Made by a program: the position numbers and the translations under genes. From assembly GCA_002007745.1 (NCBI GenBank), contig CP019882.1, positions 4,030,001 through 4,094,000 on the forward strand: DNA of 64,000 nucleotides. The letters run 5' to 3'. This DNA comes from Mycolicibacterium litorale (GTDB lineage Bacteria; Actinomycetota; Actinomycetes; Mycobacteriales; Mycobacteriaceae). Of the stretch, positions 24,997-33,353 are shown in pieces (within the stretch, counting starts at the first letter, position 1; each line of letters starts with the position of its first letter). The notes under the pieces were generated by a model. That model did no database searches, was not told the DNA's origin, and worked only from the letters and a program-made list of their open reading frames with translations.

Positions 24997-25881
24997 TCAC
25001 TCACTATGAGTGAGCTGATCGGCGAACGCGGTACTCGCGCTGCCGGTCAGCTTGGCGGCGTCGAAGCCATAGGCGACGGCGTCACCGCGGATCGCGCGCA
25101 GCGGATCCTCAAAGTCGCGGAAATAGCCCATCGCCCACGCACCCTCCTGGTAGCCGATCAGCTTCAACAGGTCGTCGTCGAGTGTGCGGGCGACTTCCGG
25201 TGGCACCGAGAGGAATTGGTTCTCCTCTTGGCGCACCCAACCAACGCAGTAGTTCACGTTGATGGCGCGCCGGACCCGGTCGCTGCGGTTGGCCGCGCCG
25301 CTGTGCACGATCTTGCCGGAGTACAGCAGCACCGAACCGCGGGACATCTCGGCCTGCACGCATTCGTCATCGGCGTAGTCGGTCGGCTTCTTGTCGCCGA
25401 CCTGGCTTCCCGGCACCACCCGGGTGGCGCCCATCTCGGCGGTGTAGTCGGTCATCGCCCACAGCGTGTTGCACTGCACGTGGTAGTCGTCGGGAAACGG
25501 GTAGAAGTCGAAGGCGTTCTGGTCGCGGTGCAGGGCCTGATCCGATTCGCCCGGTTCGATCGAGATGACCTGGGTCAGCATCAGCTGAAAAGCGCTGGCG
25601 TGGCCCAGGAAGTCCCCGCACATCTCGAGGATGGTCGGATTCTGGATGAGCGTGCGGCAGGCCGGCGACCGGGCTATCAGCGCCCCGGTGCGCCGAGTCT
25701 TGTGGCCGATCATCGCGTTGTAGCCCATCGGCGTCGCGTCGAGGTATGGGGCGAGTTCGTCGCTGATGGTGTCCATCAACGAGTCAGGGACCAGGTTGTC
25801 GATGATGACGTAGCCGTCGCGGCGCAGGTGGTCGGCGAGATCAGCCGGGGATGTGCTGGCTGGAACGTGCGTCAGCGTGGT
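24997..25881 (-). CDS. Phytanoyl-CoA dioxygenase family protein
   Basis: 294 aa Fe(II)/2-oxoglutarate-dependent oxygenase. The facial triad is recognisable: HRDQNAFDFYPFPDDYH supplies His-x-Asp, VHSGAANRSDRVRRAINVNY the distal His and the 2-OG-binding Arg. Start taken at ATG 25881, leaving out eight residues before it. Substrate unknown; related enzymes hydroxylate lipids or specialised metabolites. Confidence 0.85.
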   Translation of the reverse strand, partial: TTLTHVPASTSPADLADHLRRDGYVIIDNLVPDSLMDTISDELAPYLDATPMGYNAMIGHKTRRTGALIARSPACRTLIQNPTILEMCGDFLGHASAFQLMLTQVISIEPGESDQALHRDQNAFDFYPFPDDYHVQCNTLWAMTDYTAEMGATRVVPGSQVGDKKPTDYADDECVQAEMSRGSVLLYSGKIVHSGAANRSDRVRRAINVNYCVGWVRQEENQFLSVPPEVARTLDDDLLKLIGYQEGAWAMGYFRDFEDPLRAIRGDAVAYGFDAAKLTGSASTAFADQLTHSE

Positions 25882-25940
25882 CATGCACCCCAGTATCTCG
25901 AGCATGTGTGTTGACCAGGTAAAACAGCGTCACGCACCCG

Positions 25941-26672
25941 TTACGGCCGACGGCGCTTACCGGGCGTCGGCTTGCGGGCGACCTTCCCCGCCGCCGCGCG
26001 GGCGGCCTGCTTGGCCAGGGTCTTCTCCCGCGCCGTGCGTTTCGGCGCCGGTTGGGCCTGCCCCCGTGACGAACCCGGTTTGCGCCCCCGCACGATTCCG
26101 GTGAACTCCTCGACCAGAGCTGACGGCGGACCTTCCGGGAAGGCAAGTGCCACCGGGCATGTGGGCGCATCGACGATGGGCCGGTAGGTGAGGTCCTTAC
26201 GGTGGTGCAGCCTGGCCAGCGACTGCGGGACGATGAGGGCGCCCAGCCCCGCGGCAACGAGTTCTATTGCGTCACCGGTGGTTTCGGGCCGATGATCGAT
26301 CGACTCGCCGGGCGCCGAGGACCAGGCGACGACGTCGTCGAGTGGCAGCAGGATCGGTTCCTCGTCGAGGTCTGCGGCGGTGATCTCATCGGCGGCGGCG
26401 AGATGGTGGTCGGTCGGCACGACGGCGACCGTCGTCTCCTCGTAGAGCGGGATGACGGCCAATGCGGTGGTGTCGGCCGGCAGCCGCAACAGCGCCACGT
26501 CGAGCGTGCCGGCACGCACCTCCTCGGCCGCGTCCGCCGCGGTGACCGTGTGCAATCGCAGCGGAATGTCGGGATGCCGATCCGCCCAGACCCGCGCCCA
26601 CTTGGCCGGCGTCGCCCCCGGGACGTACCCGAGAGTGAGCGAGGGCGGCGCGGACGGCGAGGGCGGAGCCAC
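25941..26672 (-). CDS. LysR-type substrate-binding domain protein lacking the HTH, with basic C-terminal tail
   Basis: 243 aa. Residues about 10-200 form a LysR effector domain (SLTLGYVPGATPAKW..., LDVALLRLP, VAVVPTDHHLA, AIELVAAGLGALIVPQSLARLH). There is no N-terminal winged HTH: the protein begins within 11 residues of the effector domain. The last 40 residues are Lys/Arg/Ala-rich (KRTAREKTLAKQAARAAAGKVARKP...), resembling histone-H1-like nucleic-acid-binding tails. It is divergent from a DUF5997 gene, starts 28 bp apart. Role unknown. Confidence 0.75.
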   Translation of the reverse strand: MAPPSPSAPPSLTLGYVPGATPAKWARVWADRHPDIPLRLHTVTAADAAEEVRAGTLDVALLRLPADTTALAVIPLYEETTVAVVPTDHHLAAADEITAADLDEEPILLPLDDVVAWSSAPGESIDHRPETTGDAIELVAAGLGALIVPQSLARLHHRKDLTYRPIVDAPTCPVALAFPEGPPSALVEEFTGIVRGRKPGSSRGQAQPAPKRTAREKTLAKQAARAAAGKVARKPTPGKRRRP

Positions 26673-26700
26673 CGCCTCAGGCTACCGATACGCTCATCGG

Positions 26701-27087
26701 ATGAGCCGGCCGAATCCGCAGTCCATGAAACCCGCCACGGCGGCCAAGAAGCTGGACGTGTACCTGCCCGCGACACCGGCGGAGTTCCAGGAGAACCCGA
26801 TCACCCGCGACGAGCTGGCCGCCCTGCAGGCCGATCCACCCCAGTGGCTCAAGGACCTCCGCAAGAACGGGCCGCATCCGAAGAACCTGGTGGCGGCAAA
26901 GCTGGGTGTGTCGATCGCCGGGCTGGGGCGCGGCGGCGTGGTGGAGGCACTCACCACCGAGCAGATCGATGCGCTGCTGGCTGACAAGCCGGACTGGCTG
27001 ATCGCCGAACGGGAGAACTACCAGAACGTGCTGGCCGAGGAGCGCCGGGTGAAGGCGCTACGGGCGGAGAAGGCGCGCGGGAAGTAA
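26701..27087 (+). CDS. DUF5997 family protein
   Basis: 128 aa, no membrane segment. It begins with a short basic leader, then LDVYLPATPAEFQENPITRDELAALQADPPQWLKDLRKNGPHPKNLVAAKLGVSIAGLARG-like sequence characteristic of actinobacterial DUF5997, and ends in a basic RRVKALRAEKARGK tail. The KNLVAAKLGVSIAGLGRGG stretch may be a helix-turn-helix-like motif. Its constant partner is the HTH-less LysR-domain gene on the other strand. Confidence 0.75.
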   Translation: MSRPNPQSMKPATAAKKLDVYLPATPAEFQENPITRDELAALQADPPQWLKDLRKNGPHPKNLVAAKLGVSIAGLGRGGVVEALTTEQIDALLADKPDWLIAERENYQNVLAEERRVKALRAEKARGK

Positions 27088-27201
27088 CCGCTGACGGCGG
27101 GCCGCGGGCCATCGAGGCAGAACTGAGAGCGAAGAATTCGCTGATGTATCGCTCCCAGCTCTGTTTCGATGGAGCGGGGTGACGGCGAAAGGCTGCCGAG
27201 C

Positions 27202-27702
27202 ATGAGCTCTTGGGCGGGTAGGAACCGGATAGCGGCAGCTGCCGTCGGATATGTCGGCTACTCGGCGGTGATGCTTCGACTGGATAGTCGGATGCGCTCC
27301 ACCGGTGGTCCGGGAATCATCCCGTTCGAGCTGGCGGGCAGCGCCGCCAAGGCAGAGACGATCCTGGACCGGTGGGGCGCAGACGGGCAACGCGCAGCGC
27401 GCCAGTCGATGTGGCTCGACTTCGGATACATGACCAGCTACGGAATCCTGCTCGGGCTGCTCGTCGAGCGTCGCCGTCTTCGCCGGGGCCACCCAGCGGG
27501 TCTGCCAGCGTTTGCCGTCGGCGCGGTTGCCGCTGACGCAGTCGAAGGCGTCGCCCTGCTCCGCGTGCTCGACGGGCAAGACGTCGCGCGCAACGCGCGT
27601 CGCGCCCGAATCGCAGCGTTGATCAAGTTCGCCATCACCGCAGTGACTCTCGGTTATGTCAGCTACCCGGGCTCCAACCGAAAGCAAGCGGGCCAGGGGT
27701 AA
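27202..27702 (+). CDS. Small membrane protein of unknown function
   Basis: 166 aa, three or four hydrophobic segments (IAAAAVGYVGYSAVML; FGYMTSYGILLGLLV; AFAVGAVAADAVEGVALL; IKFAITAVTLGYVS) in the style of small actinobacterial membrane proteins. ATG 27202 is preferred over 27169 because it is followed directly by the first hydrophobic stretch. The stop codon lies inside the loop of the downstream terminator hairpin, so the last residues are encoded by the stem. Confidence 0.6.
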   Translation: MSSWAGRNRIAAAAVGYVGYSAVMLRLDSRMRSTGGPGIIPFELAGSAAKAETILDRWGADGQRAARQSMWLDFGYMTSYGILLGLLVERRRLRRGHPAGLPAFAVGAVAADAVEGVALLRVLDGQDVARNARRARIAALIKFAITAVTLGYVSYPGSNRKQAGQG

Positions 27703-27723
27703 TTCCCCTGGCCCGCTTGCTTT
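27681..27723. terminator. Perfect 19-bp bidirectional terminator
   Basis: Arms at 27681-27699 and 27705-27723 are exact complements (19 bp) around the 5-nt loop TAATT, flanked by A and T runs on both sides, so it can terminate both the membrane-protein gene and nrdE. The TAA stop of the former is in the loop. Confidence 0.92.
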
Positions 27724-27737
27724 TCAGCGTGGATGCC

Positions 27738-29903
27738 CTACAGCATGCAGGACACGCAACCCTCCACCTCGGTGCCCTCCAGCGCCATCTGACGCAGCCG
27801 GATGTAGTACAGCGTCTTGATTCCCTTGCGCCAGGCGTAGATCTGCGCCTTGTTGACGTCGCGGGTGTTGGCGGTGTCCTTGAAGAACAGCGTCAGCGAC
27901 AGGCCTTGGTCCACATGCTGGGTGGCTGCGGCGTAGGTGTCGATGATCTTCTCGTAGCCGATCTCGTACGCGTCCTGGTAGTACTCCAGGTTGTCGTTGG
28001 TCAGGTACGGCGCCGGGTAGTAGACCCGGCCGATCTTGCCTTCCTTGCGGATCTCGATCTTGCTGGCCACCGGGTGGATCGAGCTGGTCGAGTGGTTGAT
28101 GTAGGAGATCGACCCGGTCGGCGGAACCGCCTGCAGGTTCTGGTTGTAGATACCGTGGGCCTGCACCGACTCCTTGAGCCGCAACCAGTCGTCCTGATTG
28201 GGGATGCGGATCCCCGCGTCGGCGAACAGCTGGCGCACCTTGTCGGTCGCCGGCTCCCACACCTGCTCGGTGTACTTGTCGAAGAACTCACCACTGGCGT
28301 ACTTGGACTTCTCGAAGCCCTTGAACGTCGTCCCGCGTTCGATGGCGATCTTGTTCGAGGCCCGCAGCGCGTGGTAGAGCACCGTGTAGAAGTACATGTT
28401 GGTGAAGTCGATGCCCTCGTCGGATCCGTAGAAGATCCGTTCGCGCGCAAGGTATCCGTGCAGGTTCATCTGGCCAAGGCCGATGGCGTGCGCGTAGTTG
28501 TTGCCCTGTTCGATCGACGGCACCGAGGTGATGTTGGTCTGGTCGCTGACGGCGGTCAGCGCCCGGATCGCGACCTCGATGGTCTGACCGAAGTCCGGCG
28601 AGTCCATCGCCTTGGCGATGTTCAGCGAACCGAGGTTGCAGGAGATGTCCTTGCCCACCTTGGAATAGGACAGGTCGTCGTTGAACTCCGACGGCGTGGA
28701 CACCTGCAGGATCTCCGAGCACAGGTTGGAGTGGGTGATCTTGCCATCAATGGGATTAGCTCGATTGACAGTGTCTTCGAACATGATGTACGGGTAGCCC
28801 GACTCGAACTGCAGCTCGGCAAGCGTCTGGAAGAAATCGCGCGCCTTGATCTTGGTCTTGCGGATCCGGGCGTCGTCGACCATCTCGTAGTACTTCTCGG
28901 TGACCGAGATGTCGGCGAACGGCACGCCGTACACCCGCTCGACGTCGTACGGCGAGAACAGGTACATGTCCTCGTTCTTCTTGGCCAGCTCGAAGGTGAT
29001 GTCCGGGATGACCACGCCCAGCGAGAGGGTCTTGATGCGGATCTTCTCGTCGGCGTTCTCCCGCTTGGTGTCCAGGAAGCGGTAGATGTCTGGGTGATGG
29101 GCGTGCAGGTACACCGCACCCGCGCCCTGTCGCGCACCGAGCTGGTTGGCGTAGGAGAACGAGTCCTCCAGCAACTTCATGATCGGGATGACGCCCGAGC
29201 TCTGGTTCTCGATGTTCTTGATCGGCGCGCCGTGCTCGCGAATGTTGGTCAGCAGCAAGGCGACTCCACCGCCGCGCTTGGACAGCTGCAGCGCGGAGTT
29301 GATCGAGCGGCCGATCGACTCCATGTTGTCCTCGATGCGCAGCAGGAAGCAGCTCACCGGCTCGCCGCGCTGCTTCTTGCCGGAGTTGAGGAACGTCGGG
29401 GTGGCCGGCTGGAAGCGGCCGTCGATGATCTCGTCGACCAGCTTCTCGGCCAGGGTGGTGTCACCGGCGGCCAGCGTCAACGCCACCATCACCACGCGGT
29501 CCTCGAAGCGCTCCAGGTAGCGCTTCCCGTCGAAAGTCTTCAGCGTGTAGGACGTGTAGTACTTGAACGCGCCGAGGAAGGTGGGGAACCGGAACTTCTT
29601 GGCGTAGGCGCGATCCAGCAGCGTCTTGACGAAATTGCGGGAGTACTGGTCGAGCACCTCGCGCTCGTAGTAGTCCTTCTGGATCAGGTAATCGAGCTTC
29701 TCGTCCTGATTGTGGAAGAAGACGGTGTTCTGGTTGACGTGCTGCAAGAAGTACTCGCGAGCAGCCAGAACGTCCTTGTCGAACTGAATCTTTCCGTCTT
29801 TGTCGTAGAGATTCAGCATCGCGTTGAGCGCGTGGTAGTCAGTCTCCCCCGGCAACGCGTGCGTCGACGTTACAGGCTCTGCAGCTGTGACCGTTGGTGG
29901 CAC
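27738..29903 (-). CDS. nrdE: Class Ib ribonucleotide reductase alpha subunit NrdE
   Basis: 721 aa from GTG 29903 (VPPTVTAAEPV). Contains the ATP-cone-less class Ib N-terminus, the active-site loop cysteine region PVSCFLLRIEDNMESIGRS, NLCSEILQ, the SCNLGSLNIAKAM segment and the C-terminal redox pair VEGCVSCML reduced by NrdH. Reduces NDPs to dNDPs with NrdF2. Overlaps nrdI by 34 nt. Syntenic with Rv3051c. Confidence 0.96.
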   Translation of the reverse strand: MPPTVTAAEPVTSTHALPGETDYHALNAMLNLYDKDGKIQFDKDVLAAREYFLQHVNQNTVFFHNQDEKLDYLIQKDYYEREVLDQYSRNFVKTLLDRAYAKKFRFPTFLGAFKYYTSYTLKTFDGKRYLERFEDRVVMVALTLAAGDTTLAEKLVDEIIDGRFQPATPTFLNSGKKQRGEPVSCFLLRIEDNMESIGRSINSALQLSKRGGGVALLLTNIREHGAPIKNIENQSSGVIPIMKLLEDSFSYANQLGARQGAGAVYLHAHHPDIYRFLDTKRENADEKIRIKTLSLGVVIPDITFELAKKNEDMYLFSPYDVERVYGVPFADISVTEKYYEMVDDARIRKTKIKARDFFQTLAELQFESGYPYIMFEDTVNRANPIDGKITHSNLCSEILQVSTPSEFNDDLSYSKVGKDISCNLGSLNIAKAMDSPDFGQTIEVAIRALTAVSDQTNITSVPSIEQGNNYAHAIGLGQMNLHGYLARERIFYGSDEGIDFTNMYFYTVLYHALRASNKIAIERGTTFKGFEKSKYASGEFFDKYTEQVWEPATDKVRQLFADAGIRIPNQDDWLRLKESVQAHGIYNQNLQAVPPTGSISYINHSTSSIHPVASKIEIRKEGKIGRVYYPAPYLTNDNLEYYQDAYEIGYEKIIDTYAAATQHVDQGLSLTLFFKDTANTRDVNKAQIYAWRKGIKTLYYIRLRQMALEGTEVEGCVSCML

Positions 29904-30355
29904 GTGTCCTCGTCCTTCCAGAATTCGGCGAGTTCCGCGCGGACGGCTTGCACGTCCTCGGCGGTCCCCATCATTTCGAAGCGATACAGAAACGGCACCT
30001 GGCACTTGTGGGAGACCAGCGCTCCCGCAAAGCAGTACTCGGCACCGAATTGGGTGTTGCCGGCTCCGATCACGCCACGGATCAAAGACCGGTTGTGTGC
30101 GTTGTTCAAGAACCTGATGACCTGTTTCGGGACGTAGCCCTTGGCGTCATAGGTCGGGCTGTCCCCCTTGCCACGGCCGTAGGTCGGCAGCAGCAGCACG
30201 TAGGGCCGATGCACCTCGATGTGGTCGTGCAGGGGAATCCGGACAGCGGGCACTCCGAGCTTCTGCACGAAGCGGTGGGTGTTCTCCGAAACGCTGGAGA
30301 AGTAGACCAACCGCACCGGGCCGTCCAGGCTCGGGCTGCCATCCGGATTCATCAC
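29870..30355 (-). CDS. nrdI: NrdI flavodoxin-like activator of NrdF
   Basis: 161 aa flavodoxin-like protein (LVYFSSVSENTHRFVQKL FMN phosphate loop; GVIGAGNTQFGAEYCFAG). Supplies oxidant for assembling the Mn2-tyrosyl cofactor of NrdF. Start ATG 30355 or the adjacent ATG 30352. Middle gene of nrdHIE, overlapping nrdE. Confidence 0.95.
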   Translation of the reverse strand: MMNPDGSPSLDGPVRLVYFSSVSENTHRFVQKLGVPAVRIPLHDHIEVHRPYVLLLPTYGRGKGDSPTYDAKGYVPKQVIRFLNNAHNRSLIRGVIGAGNTQFGAEYCFAGALVSHKCQVPFLYRFEMMGTAEDVQAVRAELAEFWKDEDTCHQRSQLQSL

Positions 30356-30378
30356 GACCTCCCGTGGCGCCCTGACCC

Positions 30379-30621
30379 CTAGGCGCTCAGGACAGCGGCA
30401 CCGGCGAGTGCCTTGATGCGATCGGGCCGGAAACCCGACCAGTGCTCACCGCCGGCAACCACGACCGGCGCCTGCAGGTAGCCCATCGCCATCACGTAGT
30501 CACGAGCCTCGGCGTCCTCGCTGATGTCGACGACGTCGTAGGTGAGGCCTACTTTGTCCAGGGCCTTGTAGGTCATGTTGCACTGCACGCAGGCGGGCTT
30601 GGTGTAGACGGTGATGGTCAT
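30379..30621 (-). CDS. nrdH: NrdH glutaredoxin-like redoxin
   Basis: 80 aa, with redox motif CVQC at residues 11-14 and the WSGFRPDRIKAL C-terminal signature of NrdH. Transfers electrons from thioredoxin reductase to NrdE. First gene of the nrdHIE operon. Syntenic with Rv3053c. Confidence 0.96.
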   Translation of the reverse strand: MTITVYTKPACVQCNMTYKALDKVGLTYDVVDISEDAEARDYVMAMGYLQAPVVVAGGEHWSGFRPDRIKALAGAAVLSA

Positions 30622-30820
30622 CTGCGGTACGACTCCTCAGCGAAACTCAAGAGATGGACTCAGGTCGATCACAAGACAGGCTGTGCGCAGGCACTCGTGA
30701 ACTTCAGCGAGCTTTCGGACGTCGAAATTCCTGGGGTACCGGAGCCGCCCCCACCGACATTTCAGCGTCGGTTTCGGCGATCCGGCGGACCTGTGACTCT
30801 CGGGTCTGTCGGCCTGTCAG

Positions 30821-30836
30821 ACACTACACCTAGTGG
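30821..30836 (-). promoter_or_regulatory. NrdR-box-like site 1 upstream of nrdHIE
   Basis: ACACTACACCTAGTGG keeps both half-sites (ACACTA/TAGTG) of the NrdR consensus. It lies about 200 bp upstream of nrdH. The 454-bp gap 30622-31075 otherwise shows only its partner site, a terminator and no gene. Confidence 0.65.
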
Positions 30837-30852
30837 CCGACAGCGAGAAGAG

Positions 30853-30868
30853 ATACAACATGTTCTGA
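30853..30868 (-). promoter_or_regulatory. NrdR-box-like site 2 upstream of nrdHIE
   Basis: A degenerate 16-mer centred on the palindrome AACATGTT; its centre is 32 bp from site 1, the same spacing as the nrdF2 pair. Confidence 0.45.
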
Positions 30869-31025
30869 ATAACATTTCTGAAATTCCCTGGTCGTAAGCC
30901 TGTTGCCGACACCCGGCCCGGCGTGTCGCAGGTCACAACACGCCGGGTGCCGATCTCGTGCCCTAGATCTAGCACCCGCCACCGACACGCGCGTCGAATC
31001 CCGGCCAGCACCACTGACCGCGAGC

Positions 31026-31062
31026 AAAAAAAACCGCCGGTGCACGCCACCGGCGGTTTTTT
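31026..31062 (-). terminator. Rho-independent terminator of the FMN reductase gene
   Basis: Arms 31028-31042 and 31048-31062 (15 bp, CACCGGCGG core) around a 5-nt loop. Read leftward it is followed by eight T residues (31033-31026), so it terminates the reductase gene ending at 31076. Confidence 0.9.
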
Positions 31063-31075
31063 GGGGAGATCCGGC

Positions 31076-31618
31076 TCAGCTCACCTCGGCGGCGAGCTTG
31101 CCCACCACGTCGCGTACCGCCGCGGCCACCTCGGCGTTCTCGCGGGGATGTTTGCCATCCAGCGCGGTGCCCGGCAGGGACAGCTTCACGCTCTCGATGA
31201 CCCGCGGGCCGGCAATACCGAACGACTTGCGCGTCTCGTCGTGCGCCCACACCCCGCCGTACTGGCCCAGCGCGGCACCGATCACGGCCAGCGGCTTGTC
31301 CTTGAGAGCGCCGCTGCCGTACGGCCGAGACAACCAATCGATCGCGTTCTTCAGCACACCGGGGATGCTGCCGTTGTATTCCGGGGTCACCACCAGCGCC
31401 GCGTCGGCTTCAGCGGCCGCGGCCCGCAATGCCACCACCGCCGCGGGCGCATCCTCGGTGTCGAGGTCTTCGTTGTAAAACGGCAGGTCACCCAGCCCGT
31501 CATAGACCGTCACGGTGACGCCCTCGGGCGCAGCTTCGGCCGCCAGCTCGGCCAGCTGGCGGTTGATCGACGCGGCCCGAAGGCTTCCCACCAGTGCCAG
31601 CACCTTGATATCGGCCAT
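31076..31618 (-). CDS. NADPH-dependent FMN reductase family protein (Rv3054c-like)
   Basis: 180 aa flavodoxin-fold reductase: LVGSLRAASINRQLAEL (FMN phosphate loop), VVTPEYNGSIPGVLKNAIDWLSRPYGSGALKDKPLAVIG, the standard ChrR/SsuE-like pattern. Likely reduces quinones or azo compounds. Divergent from a TetR gene with a perfect palindrome in between, so the pair is probably a self-contained redox-stress unit. Confidence 0.9.
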   Translation of the reverse strand: MADIKVLALVGSLRAASINRQLAELAAEAAPEGVTVTVYDGLGDLPFYNEDLDTEDAPAAVVALRAAAAEADAALVVTPEYNGSIPGVLKNAIDWLSRPYGSGALKDKPLAVIGAALGQYGGVWAHDETRKSFGIAGPRVIESVKLSLPGTALDGKHPRENAEVAAAVRDVVGKLAAEVS

Positions 31619-31659
31619 GTCCGTTCATCCCTTCGCTCATCCGGATCTTCGCACGACAT

Positions 31660-31679
31660 AACCGGACCATGGTCCGGTT
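31660..31679. promoter_or_regulatory. Perfect 20-bp palindromic operator candidate
   Basis: AACCGGACCATGGTCCGGTT is an exact 20-bp palindrome between the divergent FMN reductase (start 31618) and TetR (start 31707) genes. Sequence and position are those of a TetR operator controlling both. Confidence 0.8.
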
Positions 31680-31706
31680 TATTTCCGGCTGAGTTAAAGT
31701 GGAGGT

Positions 31707-32309
31707 GTGAGCGTCACCGGCGGGGCCAGTGGACTGCCGGTGTCCGCGCCGCAGGAACGCGGCGACGCGGCCCGCAACCGGCTGCTCCTGCTCGACGCCG
31801 CCCGCACGCTGATCGCCGAACACGGCGCCGATGCCGTCTCGATGGACGATATCGCCACCGCGGCCGGCGTGGGCAAGGGCACCGTGTTCCGCCGCTTCGG
31901 CAGCCGCGCAGGTCTGATGATGGTGCTGCTGGACGAAGACGAGCACGCCATCCAACAGGCATTTCTGTTCGGCCCGCCGCCGCTGGGCCCAGACGCGCCG
32001 CCGCTGGAACGACTGCTGGCCTTCGGACGGGAGCGGCTGCGGTTCGTGCAGACCCACCGCGGCCTGCTCTCCGAGGCCGGCCGCAACCCCGAAACGCGCT
32101 ACGGCGCCCCGTTCACGGTCCAACACACCCACATTCGCGTCTTGCTGACCGCCGCGGGCAGCACCGGTGATCTCGACGCCCAGGCCGATGCGCTGCTGGC
32201 CCTCCTCGACGCCGACTACGTCACCCATCAGCTGGTCGATCGCGGCCGCACCCTGGACAGCCTCGGTGACGCCTGGGAAAGCGTCGCGCGCAAACTGTGC
32301 GGGAAGTGA
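31707..32309 (+). CDS. TetR-family regulator (Rv3055-like)
   Basis: 200 aa. HTH AARTLIAEHGADAVSMDDIATAAGVGKGTVFRRFGSRAGLM is canonical for TetR; the rest is a ligand domain. GTG 31707 start. The 20-bp palindrome upstream makes autoregulation and control of the divergent FMN reductase likely. Its stop overlaps the dinP start (GTGA). Confidence 0.92.
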   Translation: MSVTGGASGLPVSAPQERGDAARNRLLLLDAARTLIAEHGADAVSMDDIATAAGVGKGTVFRRFGSRAGLMMVLLDEDEHAIQQAFLFGPPPLGPDAPPLERLLAFGRERLRFVQTHRGLLSEAGRNPETRYGAPFTVQHTHIRVLLTAAGSTGDLDAQADALLALLDADYVTHQLVDRGRTLDSLGDAWESVARKLCGK

Positions 32310-33352
32310 GCGCTCCCCAACCCCGCGACTGGGTCCTGCACGTGGACCTGGACCAATTCCTGGCCTCGGTCGAACTGCGTCGACACCCCGAACTGGTGGG
32401 GCTGCCGGTGATCGTGGGCGGCAGCGGCGACCCCACCGAACCGCGCAAAGTGGTCACCTGCGCGTCCTATGAGGCCCGCAGTTTCGGCGTGCACGCGGGC
32501 ATGCCGTTGCGCAACGCGGCGCGGCGCTGCCCGGAGGCGACATTCCTGCCGTCGGACCCGGCCGCCTACGACGAAGCCTCCGACCAGGTGATGGGGCTGC
32601 TGCGCGATCTCGGTCACCCGGTCGAGGTGTGGGGCTGGGACGAGGCCTACCTCGGCGCCCGGGTGGCCGACCCGGTGGAACTGGCCGAGCGGATCCGCAC
32701 AGTGATCGCAGCGGAGACCGGGCTGGCGTGCTCGGTGGGTATCAGCGACAACAAGCAGCGCGCCAAGATGGCCACCGGCTTCGCCAAACCCGACGGGGTC
32801 TACACGCTGACCGACGCGAACTGGATGGACGTGATGGCGTCCCGGCCGGTGGACGCCTTATGGAGCGTCGGCCCGAAGACCACCAAAAAGCTTGCCGCCC
32901 TTGGCATCACTACGGTGTGGGAACTCGCCCACACCGATGCCGAACGCCTCACCGCAACGTTCGGGCCGCGCACCGGGCTGTGGCTGCTGCTGCTGGCCAA
33001 GGGTGGCGGTGATGCGACGGTCAGCGCCGATCCGTGGATCCCCCGCTCGCGCAGTCATGTGGTGACGTTCCCGCGGGACCTGACCGAGCGGGCAGAGATG
33101 GACGCCGCCGTCACCGACCTGGCCCGGCGGGCGCTGGCGGATGTGGTGGCGCAGTCCCGGGTGGTGACGCGGGTGGCGGTCACCGTGCGCACCAACACCT
33201 TCTACACCCGCACCAAGATCCGCAAGCTGGACCGGCCGGGCACCGACGCCGAGGACATCACCGCCGCCGCCCTACGGGTGCTGGACCTGTTCGACGTGGA
33301 TCGTCCGGTCCGGCTGCTGGGTGTGCGACTGGAGCTGGCCCCGCCTTCCTGA
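32306..33352 (+). CDS. dinP: Y-family DNA polymerase IV (DinB2/DinP)
   Basis: 348 aa from GTG 32306, which overlaps the TetR stop by 4 nt. Catalytic acidic residues are in HVDLDQFLASVE (Asp14, Asp16) and WGWDEAYLG. The residue after the aromatic in DQF is Leu19 instead of the usual Tyr/Phe steric gate, as in mycobacterial DinB2, an enzyme known to insert ribonucleotides. The C-terminus stops shortly after the little-finger domain, without an obvious beta-clamp-binding motif. Syntenic with Rv3056. Confidence 0.93.
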   Translation: MSAPQPRDWVLHVDLDQFLASVELRRHPELVGLPVIVGGSGDPTEPRKVVTCASYEARSFGVHAGMPLRNAARRCPEATFLPSDPAAYDEASDQVMGLLRDLGHPVEVWGWDEAYLGARVADPVELAERIRTVIAAETGLACSVGISDNKQRAKMATGFAKPDGVYTLTDANWMDVMASRPVDALWSVGPKTTKKLAALGITTVWELAHTDAERLTATFGPRTGLWLLLLAKGGGDATVSADPWIPRSRSHVVTFPRDLTERAEMDAAVTDLARRALADVVAQSRVVTRVAVTVRTNTFYTRTKIRKLDRPGTDAEDITAAALRVLDLFDVDRPVRLLGVRLELAPPS

Positions 33353-33353
33353 C

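Noticed and set aside
27717..30137. 806-aa open frame on the plus strand
   Set aside because: Antisense to nrdE and nrdI, both unmistakable genes; composition typical of a shadow frame.
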